From contig NZ_JACHIN010000010.1 of assembly GCF_014203235.1 (NCBI RefSeq), forward strand, positions 124,001-188,000: 64,000 bases of DNA, given 5' to 3'. Of the stretch, positions 31,826 to 41,013 are shown one piece after another (the stretch's first letter is position 1; each line of letters begins with the position of its first letter). The notes under the pieces were generated by a model, which was not told where the DNA came from, ran no database searches, and was given only the letters and a program-made list of their open reading frames with translations. The position numbers and the translations under genes were made by a program. The DNA is from Nonomuraea endophytica (GTDB taxonomy: Bacteria; Actinomycetota; Actinomycetes; Streptosporangiales; Streptosporangiaceae).

Positions 31826-33274
31826 ATGACCCCTCACACCCGGCGCCTGGCCTGCGGCGTGGCCCTCGTCATCACCCTGTCAGCCTGCGGCGCGCTCCCG
31901 CGATCCACCTCCGGCCAGGACGAACCCTCCGCCCTTGCGGGGGGCACGCAGGAGCCCCCGTCCGCGGAGGAGCCCCGGCCCGCGCAGGACGAGGCGCGGC
32001 CGACCGCGAACAAGCCCCAGCCGGGCCGGCCCGATCCCGGCATCGTCGCCCCCGCCGTCTCCACCGCGCTGCCCGTCGAGGCCAGGAACCTGCGCCTGGC
32101 CAGGTCGGGGGAGAGGGAGCTGGCGCTGCGGTTCGACCTGTTCAACGGCACGGACAAGGAACTGTCGCTCGGCACGCTCGGCCTGGACGCCCGCGAACGG
32201 CTGGTGGCGCTCGTCGACCCGGTCACGGGCGCCGCCTACGGCCTGGCGGGAAACTCCGGCGAAGGGCGCATCAGCGAGGACGTGGACGTGGAGCCCGGTG
32301 GGAGCACGCCGGTGACGGCCGTGTTCACCGCGCCGCCGCAGGAGACCGCCGAACTGCTCGTGGCGCTCAACGGCATGCGTCCCGTGATGGTGCCGATCGG
32401 CGCCGCCGGTCCCGAGGACGGCGAGGTGCCGCCGGGCCAGGGCGACGCGCAGGTGGGCGCGCTGGTCTGCAAGGTCGGCAAGGGCAGCAAGGAGGCGTTC
32501 ACGCTGCCCAGCGACGTGCTGTTCGAGTTCGGCAGCGCCAAGCTGTCACCCGCGGCCAGATCGGCGATCACCGGTCTCGGCGAGCGGGTCGGCGCCTCCT
32601 CCGGCACCGTCACCGTCGACGGCCACACCGACGGCGTGGGCGGCGACGCCGACAACCAGACGCTGTCCGAGCGCCGGGCACAGGCGGTCCGCCAGGCGCT
32701 CGGCCCCTCGCTCGGCGACTCCTTCGACTACCGGGCCAAGGGCCACGGCGAGAGCGACCCCGTCGCCCCGAACGCCAAGCCGGACGGCAGCGACGACCCC
32801 CGCGGACGGGCCAAGAACCGGCGCGTCGAGGTCGAGGTGGACGGCGAGCGCGAGCCCGCCGCGCCGGTCTCCGGCGGCGAACTGTCCGACGCCGGCCTGC
32901 GGGCCGAGGTCGACAGCGTGCGCCGGCTGTCGGGCTACCTGCTGGCCTCGGTGAAGGTGACCAACCCCGGCTCCGATCCGGCACCGCTGTCGTACGAGAA
33001 CCACTTCACGCCCAAGGAGCTCACCACGGGACAGCTGTCGGTCAGCGGCCCCGGCAGCCGGCACGAGCTGTGCGGGTTCGCCGAGCCCACCTACTTCGAC
33101 TTCGTCGGCACGCTCAGCTCCGGCTTCATGCCGGGCAAGCTCGACGTGCTGCCCGCCGGCGCGGAGGTGACGCTGTGGGGGCTGGTGCCCGCGCCCCCCG
33201 AGAACGTCGCGTCGGTGAAGATCCAGCTCGGCGGGTACGGCGAGCCGCTCGACGCCCAGATCACCGACGGTTAG
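31826..33274 (+). CDS. OmpA-domain lipoprotein
   Basis: 482 residues. The signal peptide VALVITLSAC ends with a lipobox (L-S-A-C), so the protein should be anchored outside the membrane. A Pro/Glu/Gln-rich linker follows, then a domain of unknown fold (about 75-205) and an OmpA-like peptidoglycan-binding domain (about 225-345) with VLFEFGSAKLSP, VDGHTDGVGGD and LSERRAQAV, and GRAKNRRVEV at its end. A C-terminal beta-rich domain of about 130 residues closes the protein. It could tie the membrane to the cell wall. Promoter with SARP-type heptamers. Convergent with the SARP gene, overlapping by four bases. Confidence 0.85.
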   Translation: MTPHTRRLACGVALVITLSACGALPRSTSGQDEPSALAGGTQEPPSAEEPRPAQDEARPTANKPQPGRPDPGIVAPAVSTALPVEARNLRLARSGERELALRFDLFNGTDKELSLGTLGLDARERLVALVDPVTGAAYGLAGNSGEGRISEDVDVEPGGSTPVTAVFTAPPQETAELLVALNGMRPVMVPIGAAGPEDGEVPPGQGDAQVGALVCKVGKGSKEAFTLPSDVLFEFGSAKLSPAARSAITGLGERVGASSGTVTVDGHTDGVGGDADNQTLSERRAQAVRQALGPSLGDSFDYRAKGHGESDPVAPNAKPDGSDDPRGRAKNRRVEVEVDGEREPAAPVSGGELSDAGLRAEVDSVRRLSGYLLASVKVTNPGSDPAPLSYENHFTPKELTTGQLSVSGPGSRHELCGFAEPTYFDFVGTLSSGFMPGKLDVLPAGAEVTLWGLVPAPPENVASVKIQLGGYGEPLDAQITDG

Positions 33275-36200
33275 AGGCCCAGTTCGCGGCGGACCTCGGC
33301 CAGCCGGGCGGTGTACCTCGGCCAGCCGAACCCCGAGGCGGCGTACGCGGAGGCCGTCGCCTCGGCCAGGTCCCCGGCGCCGGCCCGGTCGCCGGAGGCG
33401 AGCGTCAGCGCCGCCGAGACCGCCCTGGCGGCCAGCCACGGCGTGCTGCCCTCCGGCGCGTCGGCGTAGACCGCCCGCAGCAGCGAACCGGCCTCGTCCA
33501 GGTCGCCGCGCAGGATCAGCATGTCGGCCAGGTCGATGTGCGCCATGCTCGCCCCGGTGCCGTCCTCGACCGCGTAGGCCAGCGCCGCGCGCAGGTGCGT
33601 CTGCGCCGCGCCCATGTCGCCGTCGGCGAGCAGGGCGTTGCCCCTGACCAGCTCGTTCAGCGGCAGGATCTGCCGGTCGTCCAGCCGCGCCGCGTAGTGG
33701 CCGGACTCGTCGGCGCAGGCCACCGCCTCGCGGGTGCGGCCCATGGCCAGCAGCGCCTGTGCCTGGTTGCTCAGGCCCCTGGCCAGGCCGTGCTCGTCGC
33801 CGCTCGCCCGGTCGAGGGCGTTGGCGGTGACGTAGCGGTCGAGCGCCGCCTCGGCCTCGCCCGTGTACAGGTACAGGGTGCCCAGCGCGTCGGCGAACGC
33901 GGACCTGCGCTGCGCGTTGGATAGCCGCTCCGCCAGCTCCTGGCCCTCCAGCAGCGGGGCGAGGGCGTCCTTCAGCCGCCCGCGCTCGATCTCCACGATG
34001 CCGCGGTAGTAGCGGACGTTCATGGTCAGCGTGTCGTCGTCGGCCAGCTCCGCGGCCCTGGCCAGCAGGGCGGCGGCCTCGTCGAACTGGCCGACCATGG
34101 TCGTGACGAAGCCGTGGTCGCACAGGGCGGCAGCGCGTTCGGCCCGGGTGCTGCCGGGGGCGTCGGACAGGGCCGCGAAGTGGCGTCTGGCCTCGGCGTA
34201 CCAGCCTCTGATCAGCCACGGGGTGTGCAGTTCCAGCGCGAGCCGCAGGCCGTCGGCGGCGCGTTCGGTGTCCGGGGCGCCGTCCAGCGCGGCCAGCAGG
34301 TTCGGCCACTCGGCGAACACCGCGCCGACCGCCTCGGCGGCGGCGAAGTCGTCCGGGTCGCCGGCCTGCCTGACGAACTCCAGGCACCAGCCCAGGTGCG
34401 CGGCGCGGGCCGATTCGGTCTCGCCGGCGGCGGCCAGCCGTACCGTGGCATAGTCCTTGACGGTCTCCAGCAGCCCGAACCTGCGCTCGCCACCGCCGGT
34501 CTCCACCGTCACCAGGCTGCGGTCGGCGAGCTCGGCCAGCGCGGGGGCGACGTCGCCGACCGGCATGCGCGCGGCGGCGACGTGCTCGGCGGCCTCCAGC
34601 GTGAAGCCGCCGCTGAAGACCGACACCTGGCGCAGGACCGCGCGCTCGCGCTCCTCCAGCAGGTCGTGGCTCCAGTCGAGGGCGGCGCGCAGGCTCGTGT
34701 GCCGTCCGCCGGCGCCGCGCGCGCCACCGACCAGCAGCCGCAGCCGGTCCTCCACACGCGTGGCCAGCTGGGCGGCGGTCAGCGCCCGGGTGAGTCCCGC
34801 CGCGAGCTCGATGCCCAGCGGCAGCCGGTCCACCGCGGCGCAGATCGCGGCCACGGCTGCCGGGTCGGCGCCGCTCTGGTCGGGCGCGCACCGCTGCAGG
34901 AACAACCGCGCCGCCGCCGCGGGCGCGAGCGGCCCGACCCTGTGCAACTCCTCGCCGGGCGCCAGCAGCGGCCGCTGTGAGGTGACAAGCACAGTCAGCC
35001 CTGTTGTACGGCCCAGCAGCGCCATCACCAGCTCCGCCACCGCCTCGACCAGGTGCTCGGCGTTGTCCAGCACCAGCAGCGAACCGTCGAGCCGCGCGGC
35101 CGCCTCGCCCGGGTCACCGGGATCGGCCCCGACGGCCGCCCAGACCGCGTCCTCCCTCTGCAACGGAGCAAGCTCCACCACAGTGACCGCCCGCTGCCCT
35201 GCCACCGCGACCGGGTGCCCTGTCACCGCGACCGGGCGCTGTCCCGCCACCGTGGCGGGCCACTGCCCGGCCACCGATCTTGCCGCCTCGATCGCCAGCC
35301 GGGACTTCCCGCTGCCCGGTCCGCCGGTGAGCGTCACCAGCCCCGGCCGCGCCAACCGGCCCACCAGGGCGGCCAGGTCGCCGTCACGGCCCACGAAACT
35401 GGTCCCGGGCCCAGGCAGCCGCACCGCCCCATCTCCCGACACCCCGCCTTCGCCCGGCAAGCCACCTCCACCCGGCGACTCACCTGCTCCCGGCAGCCCG
35501 CCTGCCCCCGGCGGCCCGCCTGCTTCACGCGCCGGGCCGGGCGGCTGGTGGAGCAGGGAGGGGTCCTGGCGGAGCATGAGCAACTCCAGGCGCGCCGTCT
35601 CCGGGGCCGGGTCCACGCCGAGGTCCTCGGCGAGCGTGCGGCGCAGCCTGGCCAGCCGGTCCAGGGCCTCGGCCTGCCGTCCGGTCTGGTAGAGGGCGGT
35701 GGCCAGCAGCCCGTGCACCCGCTCGTGCAGGGGATGGTCGGCGGCCAGCCGTTCCAGCTCGGGCCGGGCCTCGGCGGCGGCGCCCAGGGCCAGGTCGGCC
35801 TGCAGCCGCTCCACAAGCAGGTCGAAGCGCCACGCGTCCAGCCGCTCGCCCTCGGCCGCCGCGAAGGGAACGGCCCGCAGATCCTCCAGCGACGAGCCCC
35901 GCCACAGCCCGAGCGCCTCGGCCGCCGCAGTCCTGGCCGAGCGGTGGTCACCGGCGCGCGCGGCGGCGTGCAGGCTCTCGGCCGCCTCACGGGCGGCGCG
36001 CAGGTCGGCGGGGCCCGCGTCGAGGGAGTAGCCACCTGCCGCCCTGACCAGCCGCGCTCCGTCCGACCGCGCCCCAGCCAGGGACGGGGATGGGGATGGC
36101 GTGGTGGTGAGGGCGGTGCGCAGGCGGGAGGCCAGGACGCGCAGCCGTTCAGTGGGGCGGGTGAGTTCGGCCTCGCCCCACAGGTCGGCGGCGAGCCGTT

Positions 36201-36345
36201 CGTCCGGCACGGGGCGCCCGCCGGCCAGCGCGAGCCGGGCCAGGAGCGCGCGTTCGAGCGGGCGCTCCAGACGGACCAGGGCCTGCCCGGCACGGATCAC
36301 GACCGGTCCGAGCACGAGGACGTCCAGTCCGGAGGGCGATGACAT
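33271..36345 (-). CDS. SARP/AfsR-like large transcriptional regulator (BTAD-NB-TPR)
   Basis: 1024 residues. The N-terminal winged helix of the OmpR/SARP type (about 1-100) is followed by the BTAD domain (about 105-255) with GEALGL-like helix LGLWRGSSLEDL and ALDRLARLRRTLAEDLGVDP. A Gly/Pro-rich linker leads to an NB-ARC-like ATPase with Walker A GGPGSGKSR and VLDNAEHL. The C-terminal 450 residues are helical TPR-like repeats. An insert of repeated VAGQ-x-P-VAV units follows the Walker A helix. Such activators control secondary metabolism or differentiation. Heptamer direct repeats upstream of both flanking genes, including one 26 bases before this start, make those genes its likely targets. 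Confidence 0.88.
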   Translation of the reverse strand: MSSPSGLDVLVLGPVVIRAGQALVRLERPLERALLARLALAGGRPVPDERLAADLWGEAELTRPTERLRVLASRLRTALTTTPSPSPSLAGARSDGARLVRAAGGYSLDAGPADLRAAREAAESLHAAARAGDHRSARTAAAEALGLWRGSSLEDLRAVPFAAAEGERLDAWRFDLLVERLQADLALGAAAEARPELERLAADHPLHERVHGLLATALYQTGRQAEALDRLARLRRTLAEDLGVDPAPETARLELLMLRQDPSLLHQPPGPAREAGGPPGAGGLPGAGESPGGGGLPGEGGVSGDGAVRLPGPGTSFVGRDGDLAALVGRLARPGLVTLTGGPGSGKSRLAIEAARSVAGQWPATVAGQRPVAVTGHPVAVAGQRAVTVVELAPLQREDAVWAAVGADPGDPGEAAARLDGSLLVLDNAEHLVEAVAELVMALLGRTTGLTVLVTSQRPLLAPGEELHRVGPLAPAAAARLFLQRCAPDQSGADPAAVAAICAAVDRLPLGIELAAGLTRALTAAQLATRVEDRLRLLVGGARGAGGRHTSLRAALDWSHDLLEERERAVLRQVSVFSGGFTLEAAEHVAAARMPVGDVAPALAELADRSLVTVETGGGERRFGLLETVKDYATVRLAAAGETESARAAHLGWCLEFVRQAGDPDDFAAAEAVGAVFAEWPNLLAALDGAPDTERAADGLRLALELHTPWLIRGWYAEARRHFAALSDAPGSTRAERAAALCDHGFVTTMVGQFDEAAALLARAAELADDDTLTMNVRYYRGIVEIERGRLKDALAPLLEGQELAERLSNAQRRSAFADALGTLYLYTGEAEAALDRYVTANALDRASGDEHGLARGLSNQAQALLAMGRTREAVACADESGHYAARLDDRQILPLNELVRGNALLADGDMGAAQTHLRAALAYAVEDGTGASMAHIDLADMLILRGDLDEAGSLLRAVYADAPEGSTPWLAARAVSAALTLASGDRAGAGDLAEATASAYAASGFGWPRYTARLAEVRRELGL

Positions 36346-36370
36346 GGGCTGGATTATCCCAGGCTCGCCG

Positions 36371-36415
36371 GTGAGACGCCGGTGAAACGGAGGTGGAAGG
36401 TCGCCCGTCCAGGCT
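36371..36415 (+). promoter_or_regulatory. SARP-type triple heptamer and -10 upstream of the FAD oxidoreductase gene
   Basis: GTGAGAC at 36371, GTGAAAC at 36382 and GTGGAAG at 36393, period 11. Ten bases later is CAGGCT (36410). Number, order, period and distance to -10 are the same as at 31775. It lies between the divergent SARP and FAD genes, so it could also serve autoregulation. Confidence 0.75.
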
Positions 36416-36450
36416 GGGCGGCATCGGTTTCACGGCCTGAGGAGACAACG

Positions 36451-37797
36451 ATGCGGCTCGCCGTACGAGGAGAAGCGCTCACCCCCGACGACCCGGGCTA
36501 CGAGGACGCCAGGAGGCTCTACAACGGCATGATCGACCGGCGGCCCGCGCTGATCGTGCGGGCCGGCGGCACGGAGGACGTGGTCGTGGCGCTGGCCCAC
36601 GCCCGCGCCCGGGGCATCGAGGTGAGCGTGCGCGGCGGCGGGCACGGCGTGGCGGGGCTCGCGCTCGGCGGCGACCTGGTGATCGACCTGTCCGCGCTGC
36701 GCGGGGTCACCGTCGACGCCCGCGAGCGCACCGCGGTGGTCGGCGGCGGCGCGACCTGGCGCGACGTCGACCAGGCCGCGCAGGCCCACGGCCTGGCCGT
36801 CCCCGGCGGCCGGGTGAGCCACACCGGCGTGGCCGGGCTCACGCTGGGCGGCGGCCACGGCTGGCTGTCGGGACGGCACGGCCTGACCTCCGACAACCTG
36901 ATCGGCGTGGAGATGGTCACCGCCGACGGCCGCGTGGTCTCCGTCACCGAGCGGGACGAGCCGGAGCTCATGTGGGCGCTGCGCGGCGGCGGCGGCAACT
37001 TCGGCGTCGTCACCTCCTTCACCTTCCGCCTGCATCCGGTGGAGCCGCTGATGCTCGGCGGGCTGATCGGCTACCGGGTGGCCGACGCGCCGGCCGTCCT
37101 GGACGCGCTGGCCGGGCTGGAGGAGTTCCCCGACTTCAACCCGGCGGCGATCTTCATGACCGCGCCGCCGGAGCCGTTCGTGCCCGGCCACGTGGTCGGC
37201 CGGCCGATCCTCGCGGTGGCGCCGGTGTGGCTGGGCGACCCGGACGCCGGAAAGGAGCTGATCAGGCCCCTGTACGCGGCGGCCGAGCCCCTGTTCGACG
37301 CCGTCCAGCCGATGCCCTACGTGGCGCTGCAGTCGATGATCGACGGCAGCGCCCAGCCGGGCTGGCGCAACCGGTGGAGCGCCGAGCTCGTCCGCGCCCT
37401 GCCGCCGGGCCTCGTCTCCGACCTGCAGGACGCCGCGATGACCGCCCCGAGCCCGCTGACGCAGCTGGTCGTCGCGGCGATGCCGGAGGCGGTCAGGAAC
37501 GGCCCCGACTCGGCGTACCCGGGCCGGGAGGGCGGCCGTTATCTCATCCACCCCATGGCGGTCTGGACGGACCCGGCCGACGACGAGGCCAACCGGGCCT
37601 GGGCGGCCAAGGTGACCGCCGCGATCCGGGGCCACGAGGTGACCGGCACGTACCTGAACCTGGAGGCGCCGGACGACGACCGGGTGCGCTGGGCGATGGG
37701 CGAGGAGCGTTACGGCAGGCTGCGGCGGGTGAAGTCGGCCTGGGACCCGGACGACGTCTTCCGCCACTGCGCGCACGTACGCGTCATTTCGGAGTGA
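36451..37797 (+). CDS. FAD-binding oxidoreductase, berberine-bridge/PCMH type
   Basis: 448 residues. The N-terminal PCMH FAD domain shows VSVRGGGHGVAGLAL, where the His may carry covalent FAD, and VGGGATWRDVDQAA, HTGVAGLTLGGGHGWLSGRHGLTSDNL. WALRGGGGNFGVVTSF joins to the substrate domain. The C-terminus KSAWDPDDVFRHCAHV resembles the berberine-bridge ending (usually YDPxNxF). Such enzymes oxidise alcohols, sugars or polyketides, often in secondary metabolism. No second flavin-linking Cys is obvious. GAGGAG precedes the ATG at 36451. Expression is probably SARP-dependent. Confidence 0.88.
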   Translation: MRLAVRGEALTPDDPGYEDARRLYNGMIDRRPALIVRAGGTEDVVVALAHARARGIEVSVRGGGHGVAGLALGGDLVIDLSALRGVTVDARERTAVVGGGATWRDVDQAAQAHGLAVPGGRVSHTGVAGLTLGGGHGWLSGRHGLTSDNLIGVEMVTADGRVVSVTERDEPELMWALRGGGGNFGVVTSFTFRLHPVEPLMLGGLIGYRVADAPAVLDALAGLEEFPDFNPAAIFMTAPPEPFVPGHVVGRPILAVAPVWLGDPDAGKELIRPLYAAAEPLFDAVQPMPYVALQSMIDGSAQPGWRNRWSAELVRALPPGLVSDLQDAAMTAPSPLTQLVVAAMPEAVRNGPDSAYPGREGGRYLIHPMAVWTDPADDEANRAWAAKVTAAIRGHEVTGTYLNLEAPDDDRVRWAMGEERYGRLRRVKSAWDPDDVFRHCAHVRVISE

Positions 37798-38293
37798 CGA
37801 GGGGCACCAGCGTGCGGTCGCCGAAGTCGGTCATGAACGCGAGCGGCTTGACCGAGGCGCCGACCAGCGCCGCCAGGGCGGGCTTGCCGGCGGCGCGGGC
37901 CATGCCGGGACCGAGCGCCGCCATCATGGCGGTGAGCGCGGGCAGGGGCCTGATCCACATGGTGACGTCCTCGATGAGGCCGTCCTCGCCGATCCTGACC
38001 AGGGCGGCCTCCTCCAGTTCGTGCTTGCCGAGGCGGGCGGTGGCGGCGAGCATGCGGGTGCGCTCGTCGCCGACGTCGGTGTGGTAGCGCAGCTCGCGCA
38101 GCGCGCCGAGCGCCACCGTGAACAGCTGGCGTACCTGGGCGTGCCCGGAGAAGCCCGCGCGGGCGCTCAGCGGGGAGTGGAAGGCGACCGTGGGGGAGAG
38201 CGTGGCCATCAGGGCGTCGACGTCCTTGGCCTCGCCCGCCTCGCGGTAGCGCCGGCTGACCTCGTTGAGTGAGTCCTGAAAGTGAACTGTCAT
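37784..38293 (-). CDS. SnoaL/NTF2-like domain protein
   Basis: 169 residues. The first 120 fit the SnoaL/NTF2 cone fold: RYREAGEAKDVDALMATLSPTVAFHSPL, then GHAQVRQLFTVAL and ALVRIGEDGLIEDVTMWIRPLPAL. An extra helical tail of about 40 residues follows. The family includes polyketide cyclases and ketosteroid isomerases, but also many proteins with no known reaction. It is divergent from an HxlR regulator over 33 bases, so HxlR probably controls it. Its stop overlaps the FAD gene end. Confidence 0.8.
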   Translation of the reverse strand: MTVHFQDSLNEVSRRYREAGEAKDVDALMATLSPTVAFHSPLSARAGFSGHAQVRQLFTVALGALRELRYHTDVGDERTRMLAATARLGKHELEEAALVRIGEDGLIEDVTMWIRPLPALTAMMAALGPGMARAAGKPALAALVGASVKPLAFMTDFGDRTLVPLVTPK

Positions 38294-38326
38294 GGGTTCA
38301 CTTTAGCAACTGACTATGCTGGGGTC

Positions 38327-38806
38327 ATGAACAGGTTCGGTGACATGCATTGCTCCATCGCCCAGGCCGTCGGCGTGGTGGCGGAGCCGTGGACGCCGCT
38401 GATCCTGCGCGACCTGTTCCTCGGCCTGCGCAGGTTCGACCAGCTGAGCGAGGACCTCGGGATCTCGCGCAACCTGCTCACCCAGCGCCTGGAGCGCCTG
38501 CAGGCCGCGGGCGTGGTGGAGAAGGTCGCCTATCAGGAACGGCCGGCCCGCCACGAGTACCACCTGACCGAGGCGGGCCGCGACATCGTGCCCGCGCTCA
38601 TCACGCTGATGGCGTGGGGCGACCGGTGGGCGACGCCGCCCGGCGGGCCGCCCGCGTTGCTGATCCACTCCTGCGGGCGGCAGTTCACGCCCGAGGTGAC
38701 GTGCCCGCACTGCGGCGGCGCCGCCGGCGCGGACACGATCACGATGGTCGGCGGCCCCGGCGCCGCGCAGGGGCCGGGGACGATGGTGCTGGCCAAGCCG
38801 GACTAG
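38327..38806 (+). CDS. HxlR-family transcriptional regulator
   Basis: 159 residues. CSIAQAVGVVAEPWTPLILRDLFLGLRRFDQLSEDLGISRNLLTQRLERLQAAGVVEKVAYQERP is the full HxlR winged helix; the Cys at the start of the motif is the usual redox or aldehyde sensor position. A C-terminal extension has CGRQFTPEVTCPHCG, a probable zinc ribbon not found in short HxlR proteins. ATG at 38327. It faces the SnoaL-like gene across a short shared promoter. Confidence 0.87.
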   Translation: MNRFGDMHCSIAQAVGVVAEPWTPLILRDLFLGLRRFDQLSEDLGISRNLLTQRLERLQAAGVVEKVAYQERPARHEYHLTEAGRDIVPALITLMAWGDRWATPPGGPPALLIHSCGRQFTPEVTCPHCGGAAGADTITMVGGPGAAQGPGTMVLAKPD

Positions 38807-40170
38807 AGCTTGTCCGGGACCTCGTTGCCGGCGGCGCGGATGGCCTTGGGCAGGTTGACGGCGGCCAGGATGGCGCCGCCCAGGATGAAGAAGACGACCA
38901 GCGAGATGATGCCCAGCCGGTAGCTGCCCGACATCTGGATGGCCATGCCGAGCGTGGCCGAGCCGAGGAAGGTCGAGCCCTTGTCGCTGATCTCGTAGAG
39001 GCTGTAGTACTCCGCCTCCTTGCCCTTCGGGATCACGTGGGAGAACAGCGAGCGCGACAGCGCCTGGGTGCCGCCCATCACGATGGCGATCGCGAAGCCG
39101 AGCGCGTAGAAGGCGGCGGCCGAGCCGGCGGGCAGGAAGTAGGCGATCGCGACGACGACCGTCCAGGCGACCAGCGCCATCAGCACGACCTTCTTCGCGC
39201 CGATCCGCGAGGCCACGAAGCTCAGCAACAGCGCGCCGAAGAACGCCACAAACTGCACCATCAGGATGGCGCCGATCTGCACGGTCGTGTCGAGGCCCAG
39301 TTCCTTCTCGGCGAAGGTCGCGGAGAAGGAGATGACGGTCTGGACGCCGTCGTTGTAGAGCAGGTAGCCGACGAGGAAGGCCAGCGTCAGCGGGTAGGCC
39401 TTCAGCCCGATCGCGGTCCGGCCGAGCTGGCGGAACGAGCCGCCGATCGCCTGGCCCGCCGTCTCACGACGTGGCGCGGCGCCGCGCCGGTTGCGCAGCC
39501 GTAGCAGCGGGATGATCGTGAAGCCGCCCCACCACAGGCCCGCCGAGGCGAGCGCGATGCGCACCGCGGTGCCCTTGTCGATGCCGAGCAGGTCCTCGCC
39601 GAACAGGAACAGCCCCAGGTGTACGGCCAGCAGCAGCCCGCCGCCGAGGTAGCCGAAGCCCCAGCCCATGCCCGAGACCTTGTCCCGCTCGTCGGGCGTG
39701 GCGATGTCGGGCAGGAACGAGTTGTAGATGACGAACGCGCACGCGAAGCCCACGTTCGCGATCAGGAACAGCAGGCCGCCGAGGATGTAGCGGCCGTCGC
39801 CGACGAACCAGAAGCAGACCGTGGCCAGCGCGCCCAGGATCGCGAAGAAGCCCATCAGCTGCTTCTTGCGCCCGGTGTGGTCGGCCAGCGCGCCCGCCAC
39901 CGGCATGAAGATGATCTGCAGGATCGCCGCGACGCCGACGACGAAGGAGAAGTACGCGCCCGGCCGTACGTCGAAGCCGAGCACGTCCACGTACGGCGCG
40001 CCGTTCGCGGCCGCCTCGGCGATCGTGATCAGGTACGGCCCGAGGAAGACGGTCAGGACCGTCGTCGGGAAGGCGGAGTTGGCCCAGTCGTAGAAGTACC
40101 AGCCCCACTGCTCGCGCTTGCGCGCTGCGGGGGAGTCGTCGAAGACCGCGGGGGGTGAGGGGACGGTCAT
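38803..40170 (-). CDS. MFS transporter, UMF1/Atg22-like
   Basis: 455 residues with twelve hydrophobic spans. The opening REQWGWYFYDWANSAFPTTVLTVFLGPYL is the signature start of the UMF1 (Atg22-like) group, and LADHTGRKKQLMGFF is the MFS loop 2-3 motif. In yeast the relative exports amino acids from the vacuole; bacterial substrates are unknown. It overlaps the HxlR stop by four bases (convergent). The glycerophosphodiesterase gene ends upstream on the same strand with a seven-base gap, so they may be cotranscribed. Confidence 0.88.
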   Translation of the reverse strand: MTVPSPPAVFDDSPAARKREQWGWYFYDWANSAFPTTVLTVFLGPYLITIAEAAANGAPYVDVLGFDVRPGAYFSFVVGVAAILQIIFMPVAGALADHTGRKKQLMGFFAILGALATVCFWFVGDGRYILGGLLFLIANVGFACAFVIYNSFLPDIATPDERDKVSGMGWGFGYLGGGLLLAVHLGLFLFGEDLLGIDKGTAVRIALASAGLWWGGFTIIPLLRLRNRRGAAPRRETAGQAIGGSFRQLGRTAIGLKAYPLTLAFLVGYLLYNDGVQTVISFSATFAEKELGLDTTVQIGAILMVQFVAFFGALLLSFVASRIGAKKVVLMALVAWTVVVAIAYFLPAGSAAAFYALGFAIAIVMGGTQALSRSLFSHVIPKGKEAEYYSLYEISDKGSTFLGSATLGMAIQMSGSYRLGIISLVVFFILGGAILAAVNLPKAIRAAGNEVPDKL

Positions 40171-40177
40171 GCTTCTC

Positions 40178-40978
40178 CTATGCGGCCAGAGAGCCGGGAT
40201 GCCAGAGGCCGCGCCGGTCGAGGACGTCGCGCAGGCCGGAGATGTTGTCGGTCATGATGCCGTCGACGCCCAGGTCGAGCAGGCGTTCCATGCGGAGCGG
40301 GTCGTTGATGGTCCACACGTGCACCTGCATGCCGACGGCGTGCGCGGTGTGCACCAGGGCCCTGGTCGTCACGGGCAGGCCGCGGAAGCCCACCGGGACC
40401 TGCGCGCAGGGGACCCCGGAGCGGGCCAGGCGGGTGAGCAGCCGGCCGTAGCCGGAGGTGCTGGCGGCCGTGCGCAGGGCGGCCACGCCGCGCGGCCCGA
40501 GGGAGGAGCAGACCTCGCGGCCCATCGCCGCCCTGGCCCGTTCGAGGCGTTCGTCGGAGAAGGAGGTCAGGCAGACGCGGTCGTGGGCGGCGGTGCGCCT
40601 GACCACCTCGGCCAGCGGGGCGATCGCGCCGGACTCCTTGACGTCGATGTTGAAGCGGGCCTCGGGGAAGCTGCCGAGCAGGTCCTCCATCAGGGGGATC
40701 TCGTCCGTGCCGCCGATGCGGGCCCGGCGTACCGCGCTGTAGGGCAGGTCGGCGATACGGCCGCGCCGGTCGGTCACCCGGTCGAGCGTGTGGTCGTGGA
40801 AGGCCAGCAGCACGCCGTCGGAGGTGGCGTGGGCGTCGGTCTCCAGGTACGTGTAGCCGAGGGCGACGGCCCGCTCGAAGGCGGCAGCGGTGTTCTCCTG
40901 TCCTTCGAGCGCCCCGCCCCGGTGGGCGAAGGCCAGGGGGCCCGGATGGTCGAGGAACGGGAAGCGACGGCTGAGCAC
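40178..40978 (-). CDS. Glycerophosphodiester phosphodiesterase
   Basis: 266 residues of the GDPD barrel family. AFAHRGGALEGQENT carries the His-Arg-Gly-Gly and Glu-Asn of the active site, ETDAHATSDGVLLAFHDHTLDRVTD the Glu-x-Asp and the second His, and VWTINDPLRMERLLDLGVDGIMTDN closes the barrel. It hydrolyses glycerophosphodiesters to glycerol-3-phosphate and an alcohol. No signal peptide is evident, so it is probably cytoplasmic. GTG start at 40978. Confidence 0.92.
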   Translation of the reverse strand: MLSRRFPFLDHPGPLAFAHRGGALEGQENTAAAFERAVALGYTYLETDAHATSDGVLLAFHDHTLDRVTDRRGRIADLPYSAVRRARIGGTDEIPLMEDLLGSFPEARFNIDVKESGAIAPLAEVVRRTAAHDRVCLTSFSDERLERARAAMGREVCSSLGPRGVAALRTAASTSGYGRLLTRLARSGVPCAQVPVGFRGLPVTTRALVHTAHAVGMQVHVWTINDPLRMERLLDLGVDGIMTDNISGLRDVLDRRGLWHPGSLAA

Positions 40979-41013
40979 GGGTCGAGTATGCCTTCCGTGG
41001 GTGAACGTTTGGG

